The notes under the pieces are model-generated. The model saw only the letters and a list, made by a program, of their open reading frames with translations. It ran no database searches and had not been told where the DNA came from. DNA of 16,163 nucleotides from Gemmatimonadota bacterium (GTDB lineage: Bacteria; Gemmatimonadota; Gemmatimonadetes; Palauibacterales; Palauibacteraceae): the NCBI GenBank assembly GCA_029288095.1, contig JARFPW010000280.1, positions 1 to 16,163 on the forward strand, given 5' to 3'. This document shows positions 1 through 6,702 of this stretch, piece after piece; within the stretch, counting starts at the first letter, position 1, and each line of letters opens with the position of its first letter. Both the position numbers and the translations under genes were made by a program.

Positions 1-247
1 GCCCGACGATCGGTCCGTTCACCAAGATGATCAGGAATCCTACCCAACGAGGGCTACGCCGCGCCCGGCTGATCCCGAATCCCAACGCCACGAGCGTGAC
101 CACAAGGATCAGTGCCGTGGGCCAGAACGTGGCGGACGGAAGCCAGGGAAGTGAGCCCGACTCGTGAGCCATGACGAGCGCCGGTCCTGCCACCAGGGCC
201 GCCGCTGCCCGCAACCAGGAACCGGAGTTGCCGTCAGCCCTCTGCAT
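1..247 (-). CDS. Partial membrane protein, 3' end outside window
   Basis: The reading frame begins at an ATG (247-245) and stays open for 82 codons to the window edge, so only the N-terminal part is visible. The sequence starts MQRADGNSGSW. It has an alanine/valine-rich hydrophobic stretch at about residues 12-26, a second strongly hydrophobic helix at about 41-56 (TALILVVTLVALGFGI), a basic loop with SRARRS, and a third hydrophobic stretch entering the edge. This fits a small polytopic inner-membrane protein. Its start overlaps the 3' end of the upstream gene by 14 bp, which suggests translational coupling. I do not recognise the family and assign no function. An internal ATG at 172 is a weaker alternative start, because it would remove the first hydrophobic stretch. 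Confidence 0.6.
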   Translation of the reverse strand, partial: MQRADGNSGSWLRAAAALVAGPALVMAHESGSLPWLPSATFWPTALILVVTLVALGFGISRARRSPRWVGFLIILVNGPIVG

Positions 248-557
248 CGCGCGACTCCCGTGTACCCGGCCACCAGGAGTCATGGGCCGAGACGTCGTGG
301 CCGAACCCGGCGGCCACGAGAGCATCCCGCCAGTCGGTCTGAGCCAGGTATATCGCGTCCACCAGCCCTGCGATCGTTCCACCACTGATCTTCAGGACTG
401 CGAATCTGATTCGCTCCAGCCCCTCTGGAGACCTCGAGTGCCAGCCGGGCAACTCGGCACAGTCCTCGATCAGCAGGTGCCGCGCCTCTGCACGCCCGGC
501 TCCGCCGAACACGCGACCGAGTCGCTGCTCGGTCGCGCTGCTCAACGGAATCGACAA
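234..557 (-). CDS. Conserved hypothetical protein, 107 aa
   Basis: The predicted protein is soluble and has no signal peptide or transmembrane helix. Visible landmarks are an N-terminal LSSATEQRLGRVF segment, a middle ERIRFAVLKISGG segment and a C-terminal LAQTDWRDALVAAGF segment. I recall this kind of short protein in many environmental genomes, always without an assigned function. It starts at TTG (557) one base after the stop of the glutamate dehydrogenase gene, and no alternative Met exists in the frame, so it is probably read by termination-reinitiation. The last residues overlap the next gene downstream. It has no obvious enzymatic motif. Placement behind gdh may be only positional. Confidence 0.75.
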   Translation of the reverse strand: MSIPLSSATEQRLGRVFGGAGRAEARHLLIEDCAELPGWHSRSPEGLERIRFAVLKISGGTIAGLVDAIYLAQTDWRDALVAAGFGHDVSAHDSWWPGTRESRDAEG

Positions 558-558
558 T

Positions 559-1920
559 CTACGGCCAGATGCCGCGCTTCATCGTCACGTCGGCTACGCG
601 CTTCACCGCGAGGATGTAGGCTGCGGTCCGCAGGTCGATCTCTTCGATAGGATCGTCGCCACGCCCGTTCCGCCTGCGTGTGGACCGGATATCTGACAAC
701 GATCCGTTGATCGCTTCCTGCGTGTCGAGCACCGAGTCCGAGGCGCTGTTCATCTTGGTGAGCAGTTTGGCGTTGACGTCGTCTTCGTCCCACTGCTCGT
801 TCTCGATGTTCTGCACCCATTCGAAGTAGCTGACAGTGACGCCGCCTGCGTTGGCGAGAATGTCGGGCAGAACCGGAATGCCCTTCGCGTACAGGATTCG
901 GTCGGCCGCCGGAGTCGTCGGGCCGTTGGCCGCCTCGGCAATCAGACGAGCCTTCACCTGGTCCGCATTGTCGGCCCGGATCTGGTTCTCGAGCGCCGCC
1001 GGGATGAGGATGTCGCACTCCAGCGCCAGCAACTGTTCGTTGCTGATCTCCTCGGTGCCCTCGAGGCCGACCACCGAGCCGGTCTCTTTCTTTCGGGCGA
1101 GCGCCGCGGCCGGGTCGAAGCCGCTCGCGCTGTAGATGGCGCCGCTCGAGTCGCTGGCCGCGATGATCGTGGCGCCCTGCTCGGCAAACAGCAGAGCGGC
1201 GATCGATCCGGCGTTGCCGAATCCCTGCACCGCGACCGTAGCGCCGTCGACGGAATCCAGTCCGTCCACGAGACCGCGGGATAGAGCGTGCTGCACGCAG
1301 AACAAACAGCCGCGAGACGTGGCCTCGTTACGCCCGTACGACCCGCCCATTTCGACAGGCTTCCCCGTCACGACGGGCATGTTGTTCATACCGGGGTGCA
1401 TCATCGCGTACGTGTCGAACACCCAGGCCATGGTCTCCGCGCTCGTGTTGACGTCAGGAGCAGGGATGTCGGTGTGCGGTCCGATGGCATCGCCGAGTTC
1501 TGCGATGTACCGGCGCGTGATCATCCGGAGGTCGTCCTTCGTCAGATCCTTGGGATTGCAGACCACTCCGCCCTTGGCACCGCCGAACGGGACGTTCATG
1601 ACGGCGCACTTCCACGTCATCCATGCGGCGAGCGCGCGAACTTCGTCGGCGGTCACACCCGGGTGATAGCGAATGCCACCCTTGCCCGGACCGCGTGCCC
1701 GGTTATGGAGCACCCGATAGCCGGTGAAGTTGCGTACGTCTCCAAAATGAGTCGTTATGGGAAACTCGGTTATGATCACGCGCTCGGGTCGCACCAGGTA
1801 CTCCACCAGGCCCTGCCGATACTCGGGCAGGTACTGGATTGCATGCTCGAACTGCTCCTGTGCGATGTGGAACGGATTCAGGTCTTCCTGGACGGGGAGT
1901 GCAGTCTCTAGCGGATTCAT
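559..1920 (-). CDS. gdhA: Glutamate dehydrogenase (Glu/Leu/Phe/Val family)
   Basis: This enzyme catalyses reversible oxidative deamination of glutamate to 2-oxoglutarate and ammonia with NAD(P), in the cytoplasm, linking nitrogen assimilation to the TCA cycle. The 453-aa protein has the N-terminal dimerisation/catalytic domain with GPGKGGIRYHP (about 77-87, Lys80), TWKCAVMNVPFGGAKGG (Lys104 and catalytic Lys116) and PAPDVNT (catalytic Asp156). The Rossmann domain carries GFGNAG at about 233-238. The usual EATGRG motif reads EATSRG here (199-204). The C-terminus ends in the typical DLRTAAYILAVKRVADVTMKRG block. A basic stretch at about 405-427 (SLSDIRSTRRRNGRGDD) makes the protein roughly 25-30 residues longer than many family members. 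Starts at ATG 1920. GGAGCGAGG lies upstream but rather far. Coenzyme preference cannot be read with confidence. Confidence 0.96.
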   Translation of the reverse strand: MNPLETALPVQEDLNPFHIAQEQFEHAIQYLPEYRQGLVEYLVRPERVIITEFPITTHFGDVRNFTGYRVLHNRARGPGKGGIRYHPGVTADEVRALAAWMTWKCAVMNVPFGGAKGGVVCNPKDLTKDDLRMITRRYIAELGDAIGPHTDIPAPDVNTSAETMAWVFDTYAMMHPGMNNMPVVTGKPVEMGGSYGRNEATSRGCLFCVQHALSRGLVDGLDSVDGATVAVQGFGNAGSIAALLFAEQGATIIAASDSSGAIYSASGFDPAAALARKKETGSVVGLEGTEEISNEQLLALECDILIPAALENQIRADNADQVKARLIAEAANGPTTPAADRILYAKGIPVLPDILANAGGVTVSYFEWVQNIENEQWDEDDVNAKLLTKMNSASDSVLDTQEAINGSLSDIRSTRRRNGRGDDPIEEIDLRTAAYILAVKRVADVTMKRGIWP

Positions 1921-2042
1921 AAGGCGTCAGCCTCGCTCCAGTATCGGTAAGCAGAAGTGCTCAAATACCTGACGACAATATAGCCCTCGATGCGCCGGTA
2001 GGGGAGCGTCTACGACCTCCGAAGTGCCAGCAAGTCAGACTC

Positions 2043-2072
2043 TTGACATCTGTATACAAAATTGTATACACT
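2043..2072 (+). promoter_or_regulatory. Promoter and palindromic operator of the GntR gene
   Basis: TTGACA at 2043-2048 is a perfect -35. Candidate -10 elements are TACACT at 2067-2072 (18-bp spacer) or TATACA at 2065-2070 (16-bp spacer). Between and over them lies TGTATACA-AAAT-TGTATACA (2051-2070): two self-palindromic octamers that together form a near-perfect 20-bp inverted repeat. The outer TGTA...TACA symmetry resembles the AGTGTA/TACACT inverted repeat I recall for Bacillus YtrA, with slightly different spacing. The position over the spacer and -10 fits autorepression by the GntR protein encoded immediately downstream. Confidence 0.8.
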
Positions 2073-2078
2073 ATCTCC

Positions 2079-2477
2079 ATGTTGACGATCACGATCGACC
2101 GTGATTTGGGGGACGCAGTGTACGCGCAGGTCGCACGGCAGATGCGACAGCTCGTCGCATCGGGCGCTCTCAGGCCGGGGACTCCGATCCCCTCGGTCCG
2201 CCAGCTCGCCAGGGATCTGGGTGTGAGCCTGAACACGATAGCGCGGGCCTACCGGCTGCTTGAAGCCGAGGGGTTTCTAGTCATCCGCGACCGAGCCGGC
2301 GTCACGGTCGCTGCGCCGGCTGCGGAGGTCGACGATGCCGCCCGCGACGCGCTGCTGGATGAACTGCGGGTGATCGTGGCGCGCCTTCGCCAGGCGGGGG
2401 TCTCGAGTGACGAGCTGCTGCGCATGGCGTCGGCGGAAGTCGGACCCGGGATCGGCGCTCGGAAGGGAGCTCGATGA
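2079..2477 (+). CDS. GntR-family transcriptional regulator, YtrA-type
   Basis: Probable DNA-binding autorepressor, 132 aa. The winged helix-turn-helix covers about residues 13-80: VYAQVARQMRQLVASGAL, then the GntR signature LRPGTPIPSVRQLARDLGVS, then LNTIARAYRLLEAEGF and a short wing. Only about 50 residues follow, forming helices (about 85-120), as in the YtrA subfamily, which lacks the large effector domain of FadR or HutC types. I chose ATG 2079. The in-frame TTG at 2043 is the promoter -35 element and cannot be the start. No SD precedes ATG 2079, and the -10 lies only 6-8 nt upstream, so the mRNA is probably leaderless. The stop overlaps the next gene (ATGA), so the two are almost certainly cotranscribed. 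YtrA proteins often control membrane transport or cell-envelope-stress operons. The ligand here is unknown. Confidence 0.92.
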   Translation: MLTITIDRDLGDAVYAQVARQMRQLVASGALRPGTPIPSVRQLARDLGVSLNTIARAYRLLEAEGFLVIRDRAGVTVAAPAAEVDDAARDALLDELRVIVARLRQAGVSSDELLRMASAEVGPGIGARKGAR

Positions 2478-3613
2478 TGGATGGTGAGGCGGCTGTAATC
2501 AATGGATTCTTCACATTTCGTGTCTTCCTGGTCGGCGCGATCCTGCTGGCGTACCCGCGCATCAGCCGCAAGGGACTGATGTTCGGAACCTACCTCGGTG
2601 AACGGCACTCGGAGGGGGCGTCAGCGGGCAAGCTCATGCGAAGCTGGGATATCGGGTGCGCCGTGGTGATGGGTGTGTCGCTGCTGATCGGATGGGGGAT
2701 CAGTCTCTCCGGCCAGCCCATCCGCGGGAACCTGACGGGCACGGCGGTGCTGCTGCTCCTCAGCCCGGCCCTCTACGTGTGGACGTACAGAAAGGCCCGA
2801 AGGCAGGTCCCGCCCACTGTCGCCCGGCAGGCAAAGCAGGCCAGTGCCTCCCTCGAGGTGGACGAGTCCCCCGGGGATCACTTCGCCGCAGTCGCGCTCG
2901 TCGTCTGCCTTCTTGTGGCGCTGGGATCGGCGGCGCACGCAACCCTGAGTTTCGAGGCGCTGCCAGACCGCATTCCCACTCTCGCCAACCTGGTTGGCCT
3001 TGGGGATGAGGTCGCGGACAAGTCGATCATCACGGTCCTGCTGGTGCCAACCTTCAATCTCGTATTGAGTCCGTTCTTCGCTCTGATGGCCCTGCTCATC
3101 GCCAGGGCGAAGCGGTCGCTGCGAGGAGGTTCGGGCGGGCGTTCGGCTGAGGCCCAGGTCGCCTTTCGTAGGGCCTATTCTCACCTGTGGAGCGGATTCG
3201 CCCTGTTCGTCTGCCTGCTCCTTACCGTGACCTCGCTCGCCATGATCAGCGTCGCGCGGGGAGAGACAGGACGGTCTTCTGGCATCGTACTCGTGTGCAT
3301 CAGCGTTGCGATGATTCTCTATGCTGGATTCAGTCTGTTCCGACTCATGAAGCGGTTCGGACAGGGAGGCTCCCGGCTCGAAATCGGCTCGGCGGAGGCT
3401 CCCCTTACCGGAGCTCTCGCTGACAACGCGCGTTGGATTCTCGGCGTGATGTACGTCGACAGGACCGACTCGTCGTTGATGGTAGAGAGTCGCTTCGGCC
3501 TGGGTTACACGTTCAACTTCGGCAATCCCGTCGCGATCGCGCTCAACGCCGTCTACCTGTCGGCGATCCTGGGACTGGTGGTCCTCACACTGCTGGAGTT
3601 TGGAGTGCTATAG
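2474..3613 (+). CDS. DUF1648/DUF5808 polytopic membrane protein
   Basis: The 379-aa protein has about eight predicted transmembrane helices (roughly 8-26, 58-78, 86-104, 135-157, 185-211, 237-260, 269-290 and 351-377). The segment LPDRIPT (163-169) followed by a glycine-rich turn is the hallmark of DUF1648, the extracytoplasmic domain also found in SdpI-type immunity proteins. Near the C-terminus, NARWILGVMYV (318-328) and RFGLGYTFNFGNP (340-352) match the DUF5808 motif. The gene starts in a 4-bp overlap with the GntR gene. The SD GGAAGGGAG (2461-2469) favours either ATG 2474 or the adjacent ATG 2477. By analogy with SdpR/SdpI, it could be an immunity or signalling partner of its regulator, but that is inference. 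The molecular function is unknown. Confidence 0.88.
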   Translation: MMDGEAAVINGFFTFRVFLVGAILLAYPRISRKGLMFGTYLGERHSEGASAGKLMRSWDIGCAVVMGVSLLIGWGISLSGQPIRGNLTGTAVLLLLSPALYVWTYRKARRQVPPTVARQAKQASASLEVDESPGDHFAAVALVVCLLVALGSAAHATLSFEALPDRIPTLANLVGLGDEVADKSIITVLLVPTFNLVLSPFFALMALLIARAKRSLRGGSGGRSAEAQVAFRRAYSHLWSGFALFVCLLLTVTSLAMISVARGETGRSSGIVLVCISVAMILYAGFSLFRLMKRFGQGGSRLEIGSAEAPLTGALADNARWILGVMYVDRTDSSLMVESRFGLGYTFNFGNPVAIALNAVYLSAILGLVVLTLLEFGVL

Positions 3614-3663
3614 CAGGTTCTGCCGTCGGCTGAGTCCGCTCCCACAATTCTGATTTGAGCGCC

Positions 3664-4377
3664 TTACGAGGCAGCGAACGTGCCCTCCGAAAGGAAACGA
3701 ATCACGTCCTTTGCCACATCCGCTCGATTCATCAGGAAGGTATGGGTCCCCGGAACGACCTTGAATGCGGCCGCGCCCTCCAGCCGCGTGCGCTCCACGG
3801 AAACCGTGCCGTCGCTGGGCCCCGGGATTAACCAGGATCCGATTGGATTGATGCTCTTGTCCCCCGCGATGATTCCCACCTCGAAGTTCGCCGGACCGAG
3901 GGAGCTCGGAATACTCCCCGGAGTCGTTCCCAGCTGTGCGCCGACAGGACCCAGGATCGAGGTCAGAAGGGGTGACCGCTGAAACGCATCGACGATCTCG
4001 GACCCCTGATTCGGCGGGCTGAGCATGACTACCCGGCCGTCGTACGGTTGTGATGCTTCGGCGAGATAGGCCCGAACGACGAGACCTCCGAGAGAGTGCG
4101 TGACGAAGTGCACCGTGTGCGCTCCCTTCTCTCGGCACGTGCTAACGACGCCGGCCAGGTGCTCCACGATCGACTCGAGCGGCTGCGCCGACGAAAACTT
4201 CGGGTTCACGACTCGATACCCCGCGGCACGCAGCCGCCTTCCGAGCAGGCTCATTTGCGCCGGGGCGCCCCCCAGTCCGTGAACGAGTACCACCGTCTCT
4301 CCGGGATGGCGTGGTCTTCGCCGCAAAACCGACCAAAGGCGCCCTAGAGCGAGAACTAATCGTCTTCGTGGAGCCAC
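3664..4377 (-). CDS. Alpha/beta hydrolase, lipase-like
   Basis: This is a predicted serine esterase or lipase of 237 aa. LVHGLGG (31-37) forms the oxyanion-hole HG motif, and THSLGG (93-98) is the nucleophile elbow with Ser95. The first Gly of GxSxG is replaced by Thr, as in some PGAP1/lactonizing-lipase-like proteins. GPSDGTVS supplies Asp189 and PGTHTFLM supplies His212, completing the triad. SPPNQGS (120-126) is typical of lipases acting on lipid esters. The N-terminus is very basic (MAPRRRL) with a short hydrophobic run, so membrane attachment is possible but no clear cleavage site is seen. It starts inside the end of the upstream gene (22-bp overlap) and converges on the DUF1648 gene with 50 bp between. 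The natural substrate is unknown. Confidence 0.88.
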   Translation of the reverse strand: MAPRRRLVLALGRLWSVLRRRPRHPGETVVLVHGLGGAPAQMSLLGRRLRAAGYRVVNPKFSSAQPLESIVEHLAGVVSTCREKGAHTVHFVTHSLGGLVVRAYLAEASQPYDGRVVMLSPPNQGSEIVDAFQRSPLLTSILGPVGAQLGTTPGSIPSSLGPANFEVGIIAGDKSINPIGSWLIPGPSDGTVSVERTRLEGAAAFKVVPGTHTFLMNRADVAKDVIRFLSEGTFAAS

Positions 4378-4610
4378 GGCGGATCCCCCGAGTCATCGCG
4401 TTCCTCGACGTTTTCGTATCTGGCCTTCTGCAGCCGCTCTGCGCCAGGATCGAACACCGACTGCAAGGTCAAAGCATGGTAGCTTCCTCCGCCGCGCAGC
4501 AGCCCACGCCGACGATAGTTGATCCATCCCCTCGACTCGACGTACAACAGCAATCGGTCCAGCGCGATCGCTGCGACCAGGGCACCAAGAATCCACAATG
4601 CAGTTCTCAT
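4356..4610 (-). CDS. Small one-helix membrane protein, 84 aa
   Basis: A single N-terminal transmembrane helix (about 4-22, ALWILGALVAAIALDRLLL) is followed by a short cytoplasmic or periplasmic tail. The tail contains SRGWINYRRRG, GGGSYH, FDPGAE and an acidic end with EERDDSGDPP. The tail motifs look conserved, and I recall similar short uncharacterised proteins in environmental bacteria, without a known role. The ATG start at 4610 lies 3 bp after the stop of the VOC gene, and the 3' end overlaps the hydrolase gene by 22 bp, so it belongs to the same transcription unit. The overlap with the hydrolase start suggests translational coupling. Confidence 0.78.
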   Translation of the reverse strand: MRTALWILGALVAAIALDRLLLYVESRGWINYRRRGLLRGGGSYHALTLQSVFDPGAERLQKARYENVEERDDSGDPPWLHEDD

Positions 4611-4613
4611 TGG

Positions 4614-4967
4614 CTACTGATCAGACCAGACCGCGAGCTCATTGCCGCTCGGATCGGTGAAGTGGAATCGTCGTCCGCCGGGGAAGGAGAAGATCTCCAT
4701 CACGATCTGTCCTCCGCTGCCCAACACCTGCGCTTCTACCTCCTCCAGATCGGTCGCGTAGATCACGACCAGCGGACTGCCGCGGGACACCTCGGCCGCC
4801 ACTGTGAAGCCGCCCTGTAGCCGACCGTCGGCGAAGCTCGCGTAGTCAGGTCCATAATCGGTGAACTCCCAGCCAAACACCTCGGAGTAAAACCTCTTGG
4901 TCTCACTCATGTCGGTGGTCGGGAACTCCACGTAGTCAACCCGTCGGTCGTGTTCTGCCTGGCTCAT
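4614..4967 (-). CDS. VOC family protein (glyoxalase/bleomycin-resistance fold)
   Basis: This 117-aa protein shows two beta-alpha-beta-beta-beta half modules. The first is DYVEFPTTDMSETKRFYSEV (11-30) followed by FGWEF. The second ends in RRFHFTDPSGNELAVWSD (99-116), where Glu110 is the usual metal ligand. Length fits a single-domain VOC that dimerises. Members include glyoxalases, dioxygenases and drug-binding resistance proteins, and the sequence alone does not say which. ATG 4967 is preceded by GGAGAGGA at good spacing. The gene lies 31 bp downstream of the HXXEE gene. Confidence 0.9.
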   Translation of the reverse strand: MSQAEHDRRVDYVEFPTTDMSETKRFYSEVFGWEFTDYGPDYASFADGRLQGGFTVAAEVSRGSPLVVIYATDLEEVEAQVLGSGGQIVMEIFSFPGGRRFHFTDPSGNELAVWSDQ

Positions 4968-4998
4968 GAGTTCCTCTCCGTTTTGAAAAATGACAGCT

Positions 4999-5469
4999 TC
5001 AAAGCCCGGGCATGTCGAACCCGAGTGTAGCCGTAATCAGCGCGGAAGCGACCAGACCGGTGGCCACCGCCGTCACCGATCGTCTGCGGCCGAGGATGGC
5101 GGCGAACCTGGGGAGCAACGCCGCGACGAGCGGCACATACAGGATCAGGGCCGTCAACAGCCCTGGCGAAAGTTCGCCGAATTCGACCGATGAAACCACG
5201 TGAAACACCACATTCCCGCCGAGCGCGCTCAGAATCACGGTAATGAACCACAGGCTGCTCGAGGCGCCCGGCTTGCTGGCGCGATACGCCGCCCAAGCGA
5301 CCAGTCCGAGGATCGGAATGTGCGAAAGGACGTAAAATCGGGGCGACGTGGTGCCAAAATGCCGTGTCGCCCATTCCGGGAATTCCGGCCACTCCTCGAG
5401 TACGTGCAACACCAGAGCGATGAACACAAGCCATGGGAGCCGACCGACAGGTCTTTCCATCGAACTCAC
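4999..5469 (-). CDS. HXXEE domain membrane protein
   Basis: The 156-aa protein has the motif that names the family: HVLEE at residues 22-26 within the first hydrophobic segment (LVFIALVLHVLEEWPEF). Further hydrophobic segments lie at about 44-62, 73-90, 104-125 and 133-150. Histidine and glutamates buried in a helix may bind a metal, but no activity is established for the family. The gene starts at GTG 5469 in a 4-bp overlap with the DUF1080 gene. ATG 5460, three codons further in, is a possible alternative. Neither has a strong SD, which fits translational coupling to the upstream gene. Confidence 0.85.
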   Translation of the reverse strand: MSSMERPVGRLPWLVFIALVLHVLEEWPEFPEWATRHFGTTSPRFYVLSHIPILGLVAWAAYRASKPGASSSLWFITVILSALGGNVVFHVVSSVEFGELSPGLLTALILYVPLVAALLPRFAAILGRRRSVTAVATGLVASALITATLGFDMPGL

Positions 5470-6293
5470 GGCAGCTCGCGTACCCAGATGTTTCGGAACG
5501 CGACCAACGCACCGTGAGCTTGTAGCTTGATCTGCGTGGCGCCATGCGCGAAGTACGGCGGCGGGCCGTCGGGTGCCGTCTCCCCGGCGATCTCGAAGTC
5601 CTGTTGAACGAGCACGCCGTTATAAAGCACGGTGACGCGTGCAGGCGCCGTAAGCGAGCCATCGGCGGCGAAACGCGGAGCTGTCCACACCACGTCGTAA
5701 GTCTGCCACTCGCCGGGTTGCCGGCTCGGATTCACCAGCGGAATCGACTGGTTGTAGATGCTGCCGGCCATCCCGTTCACGTACGTCTCGTTCTCGTGCG
5801 AGTCGAGAATCTGCAACTCGTATCCTCGATTCCCCGGACCCGGCGAGGCGAGGAACACGCCACTGTTTCCCCGTGCCTGGCCGCTTCCAGTGACCTTCGC
5901 CGGAGCGCGCCACTCAATGTGCAACTGGTAGCTGCCGAAGCGGCGACGCGTTTCGATGCTGCCGGTCGCATTGTTCACAGTCATGATCCCATCGGCCACC
6001 CGCCAGCCGGCCGGCGAGCCGTCGCGGGTGTTGACCCACTCGTCGAGATCCGTCCCGTCGAACAGAACGATGGCATCGGAGGGCGGGGCGCCCGGCGCGT
6101 TCGGGGACGCGGGTGTAACCACCGGAGGCACGGGTTCCCAGACTTCCTTGCTTGCGGCCGGCGGACGGTCATCCGTTTCCTGGCATGCCGCGGCTGGTGC
6201 AGTCACGGATGCGAGCACACACACCGCGGCCAGCCCGGCTCGGACGTCGGGCGAACCGGCACCCAGTGCTGGAAGTATGCGTGACGTATTCAT
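5466..6293 (-). CDS. Exported DUF1080 protein (3-keto-disaccharide hydrolase type)
   Basis: Predicted exported carbohydrate-active protein, 275 aa. The N-terminus has a long hydrophobic signal (about 18-36) ending APAAAC. Cys37 could be a lipidation site, although Ala rather than Leu sits at -3. A proline-rich linker (about 42-72) leads into the DUF1080 concanavalin-like domain. Its motifs are IVLFDGTDLDEW (75-86), GSYQLHIEWRAP (120-131), RGNSGVFL (141-148), YELQILDS (158-165), GEWQTYDVVW (194-203) and the closing LVAFRNIWVREL. Family members are annotated as 3-keto-disaccharide hydrolases acting in the periplasm, but many are untested. It is the first gene of a minus-strand chain and appears to be translated from a leaderless mRNA. 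Confidence 0.9.
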   Translation of the reverse strand: MNTSRILPALGAGSPDVRAGLAAVCVLASVTAPAAACQETDDRPPAASKEVWEPVPPVVTPASPNAPGAPPSDAIVLFDGTDLDEWVNTRDGSPAGWRVADGIMTVNNATGSIETRRRFGSYQLHIEWRAPAKVTGSGQARGNSGVFLASPGPGNRGYELQILDSHENETYVNGMAGSIYNQSIPLVNPSRQPGEWQTYDVVWTAPRFAADGSLTAPARVTVLYNGVLVQQDFEIAGETAPDGPPPYFAHGATQIKLQAHGALVAFRNIWVRELP

Positions 6294-6298
6294 GTACC

Positions 6299-6304
6299 AT
6301 TATA
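6299..6304 (-). promoter_or_regulatory. Consensus -10 for leaderless DUF1080 mRNA
   Basis: On the minus strand TATAAT (6304-6299) is followed by five bases and then the ATG at 6293. Transcription would therefore begin at or within 1-2 nt of the start codon. No SD precedes this ATG. I see no convincing -35 at 16-18 bp. On the plus strand the overlapping bases read TATAGT (6301-6306), which could serve as the -10 of the divergent gene. Confidence 0.65.
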
Positions 6305-6358
6305 GTAGGCAGACCGGCTCAAACGGCGCGAGACATTGACAGACAGAGGAACTCCCAA

Positions 6359-6694
6359 ATGACGTCGGATCATTACGCGGAACGATTGGCCATTTACGAT
6401 GCGCTCGTGGCGAAGTGCCCGCAGTTCGAACGAAAAGGCAAAACGATGCCGTACACGTCGGCGAACGGTTACATGTTCTCGCTCCTGAACAAGGATGGCG
6501 AGCTCGGGATCCGACTGGAAGAGAGTCAACGAAAGGCGTTTGCCGAGGAGCACGACGCGGCGGAGTTCAGGTCCCACGGATCGAGGATGAGAGGATACGT
6601 GCTCGTGCCCGACCGCATGCTCGACGACCTGGATGCATTGGCCGTCCTATTGAACGCCGGCTATGAACACGTGATGTCTCTGGAGCCGAAATAG
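6359..6694 (+). CDS. Conserved small protein, possibly TfoX-N-like
   Basis: The frame is open far upstream, but ATG 6359 is the supported start: AGAGGA at 6345-6350 lies 8 nt before it. The resulting 111-aa protein is soluble, with ERKGKTMPYTSANGYMFSLL (24-43), GELGIRL, and a C-terminal RGYVLVPDRML...YEHVMSLEPK segment. I recall homologs, especially in Bacteroidota and environmental bacteria, with the motif ERKGKTMPYTSxNGxMFS. They are sometimes grouped with TfoX N-terminal or MmcQ/YjbR-like folds, but function is unknown and my family call is tentative. It stands alone between a divergent gene and a convergent gene that ends 8 bp away. Confidence 0.85.
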   Translation: MTSDHYAERLAIYDALVAKCPQFERKGKTMPYTSANGYMFSLLNKDGELGIRLEESQRKAFAEEHDAAEFRSHGSRMRGYVLVPDRMLDDLDALAVLLNAGYEHVMSLEPK

Positions 6695-6702
6695 CCGGAG
6701 TC

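Noticed and set aside
1977..1982. TATATT on the minus strand as -10 of the glutamate dehydrogenase gene
   Set aside because: No matching -35 at 16-18 bp; possible but not supported.
2043..2078. Longer GntR reading frame from TTG 2043
   Set aside because: The TTG is the -35 element and the extra residues cover the operator; the family N-terminus fits ATG 2079.
3614..3663. Bidirectional terminator between the DUF1648 and hydrolase genes
   Set aside because: Only a weak imperfect hairpin and no T-tract is visible; not enough to call.
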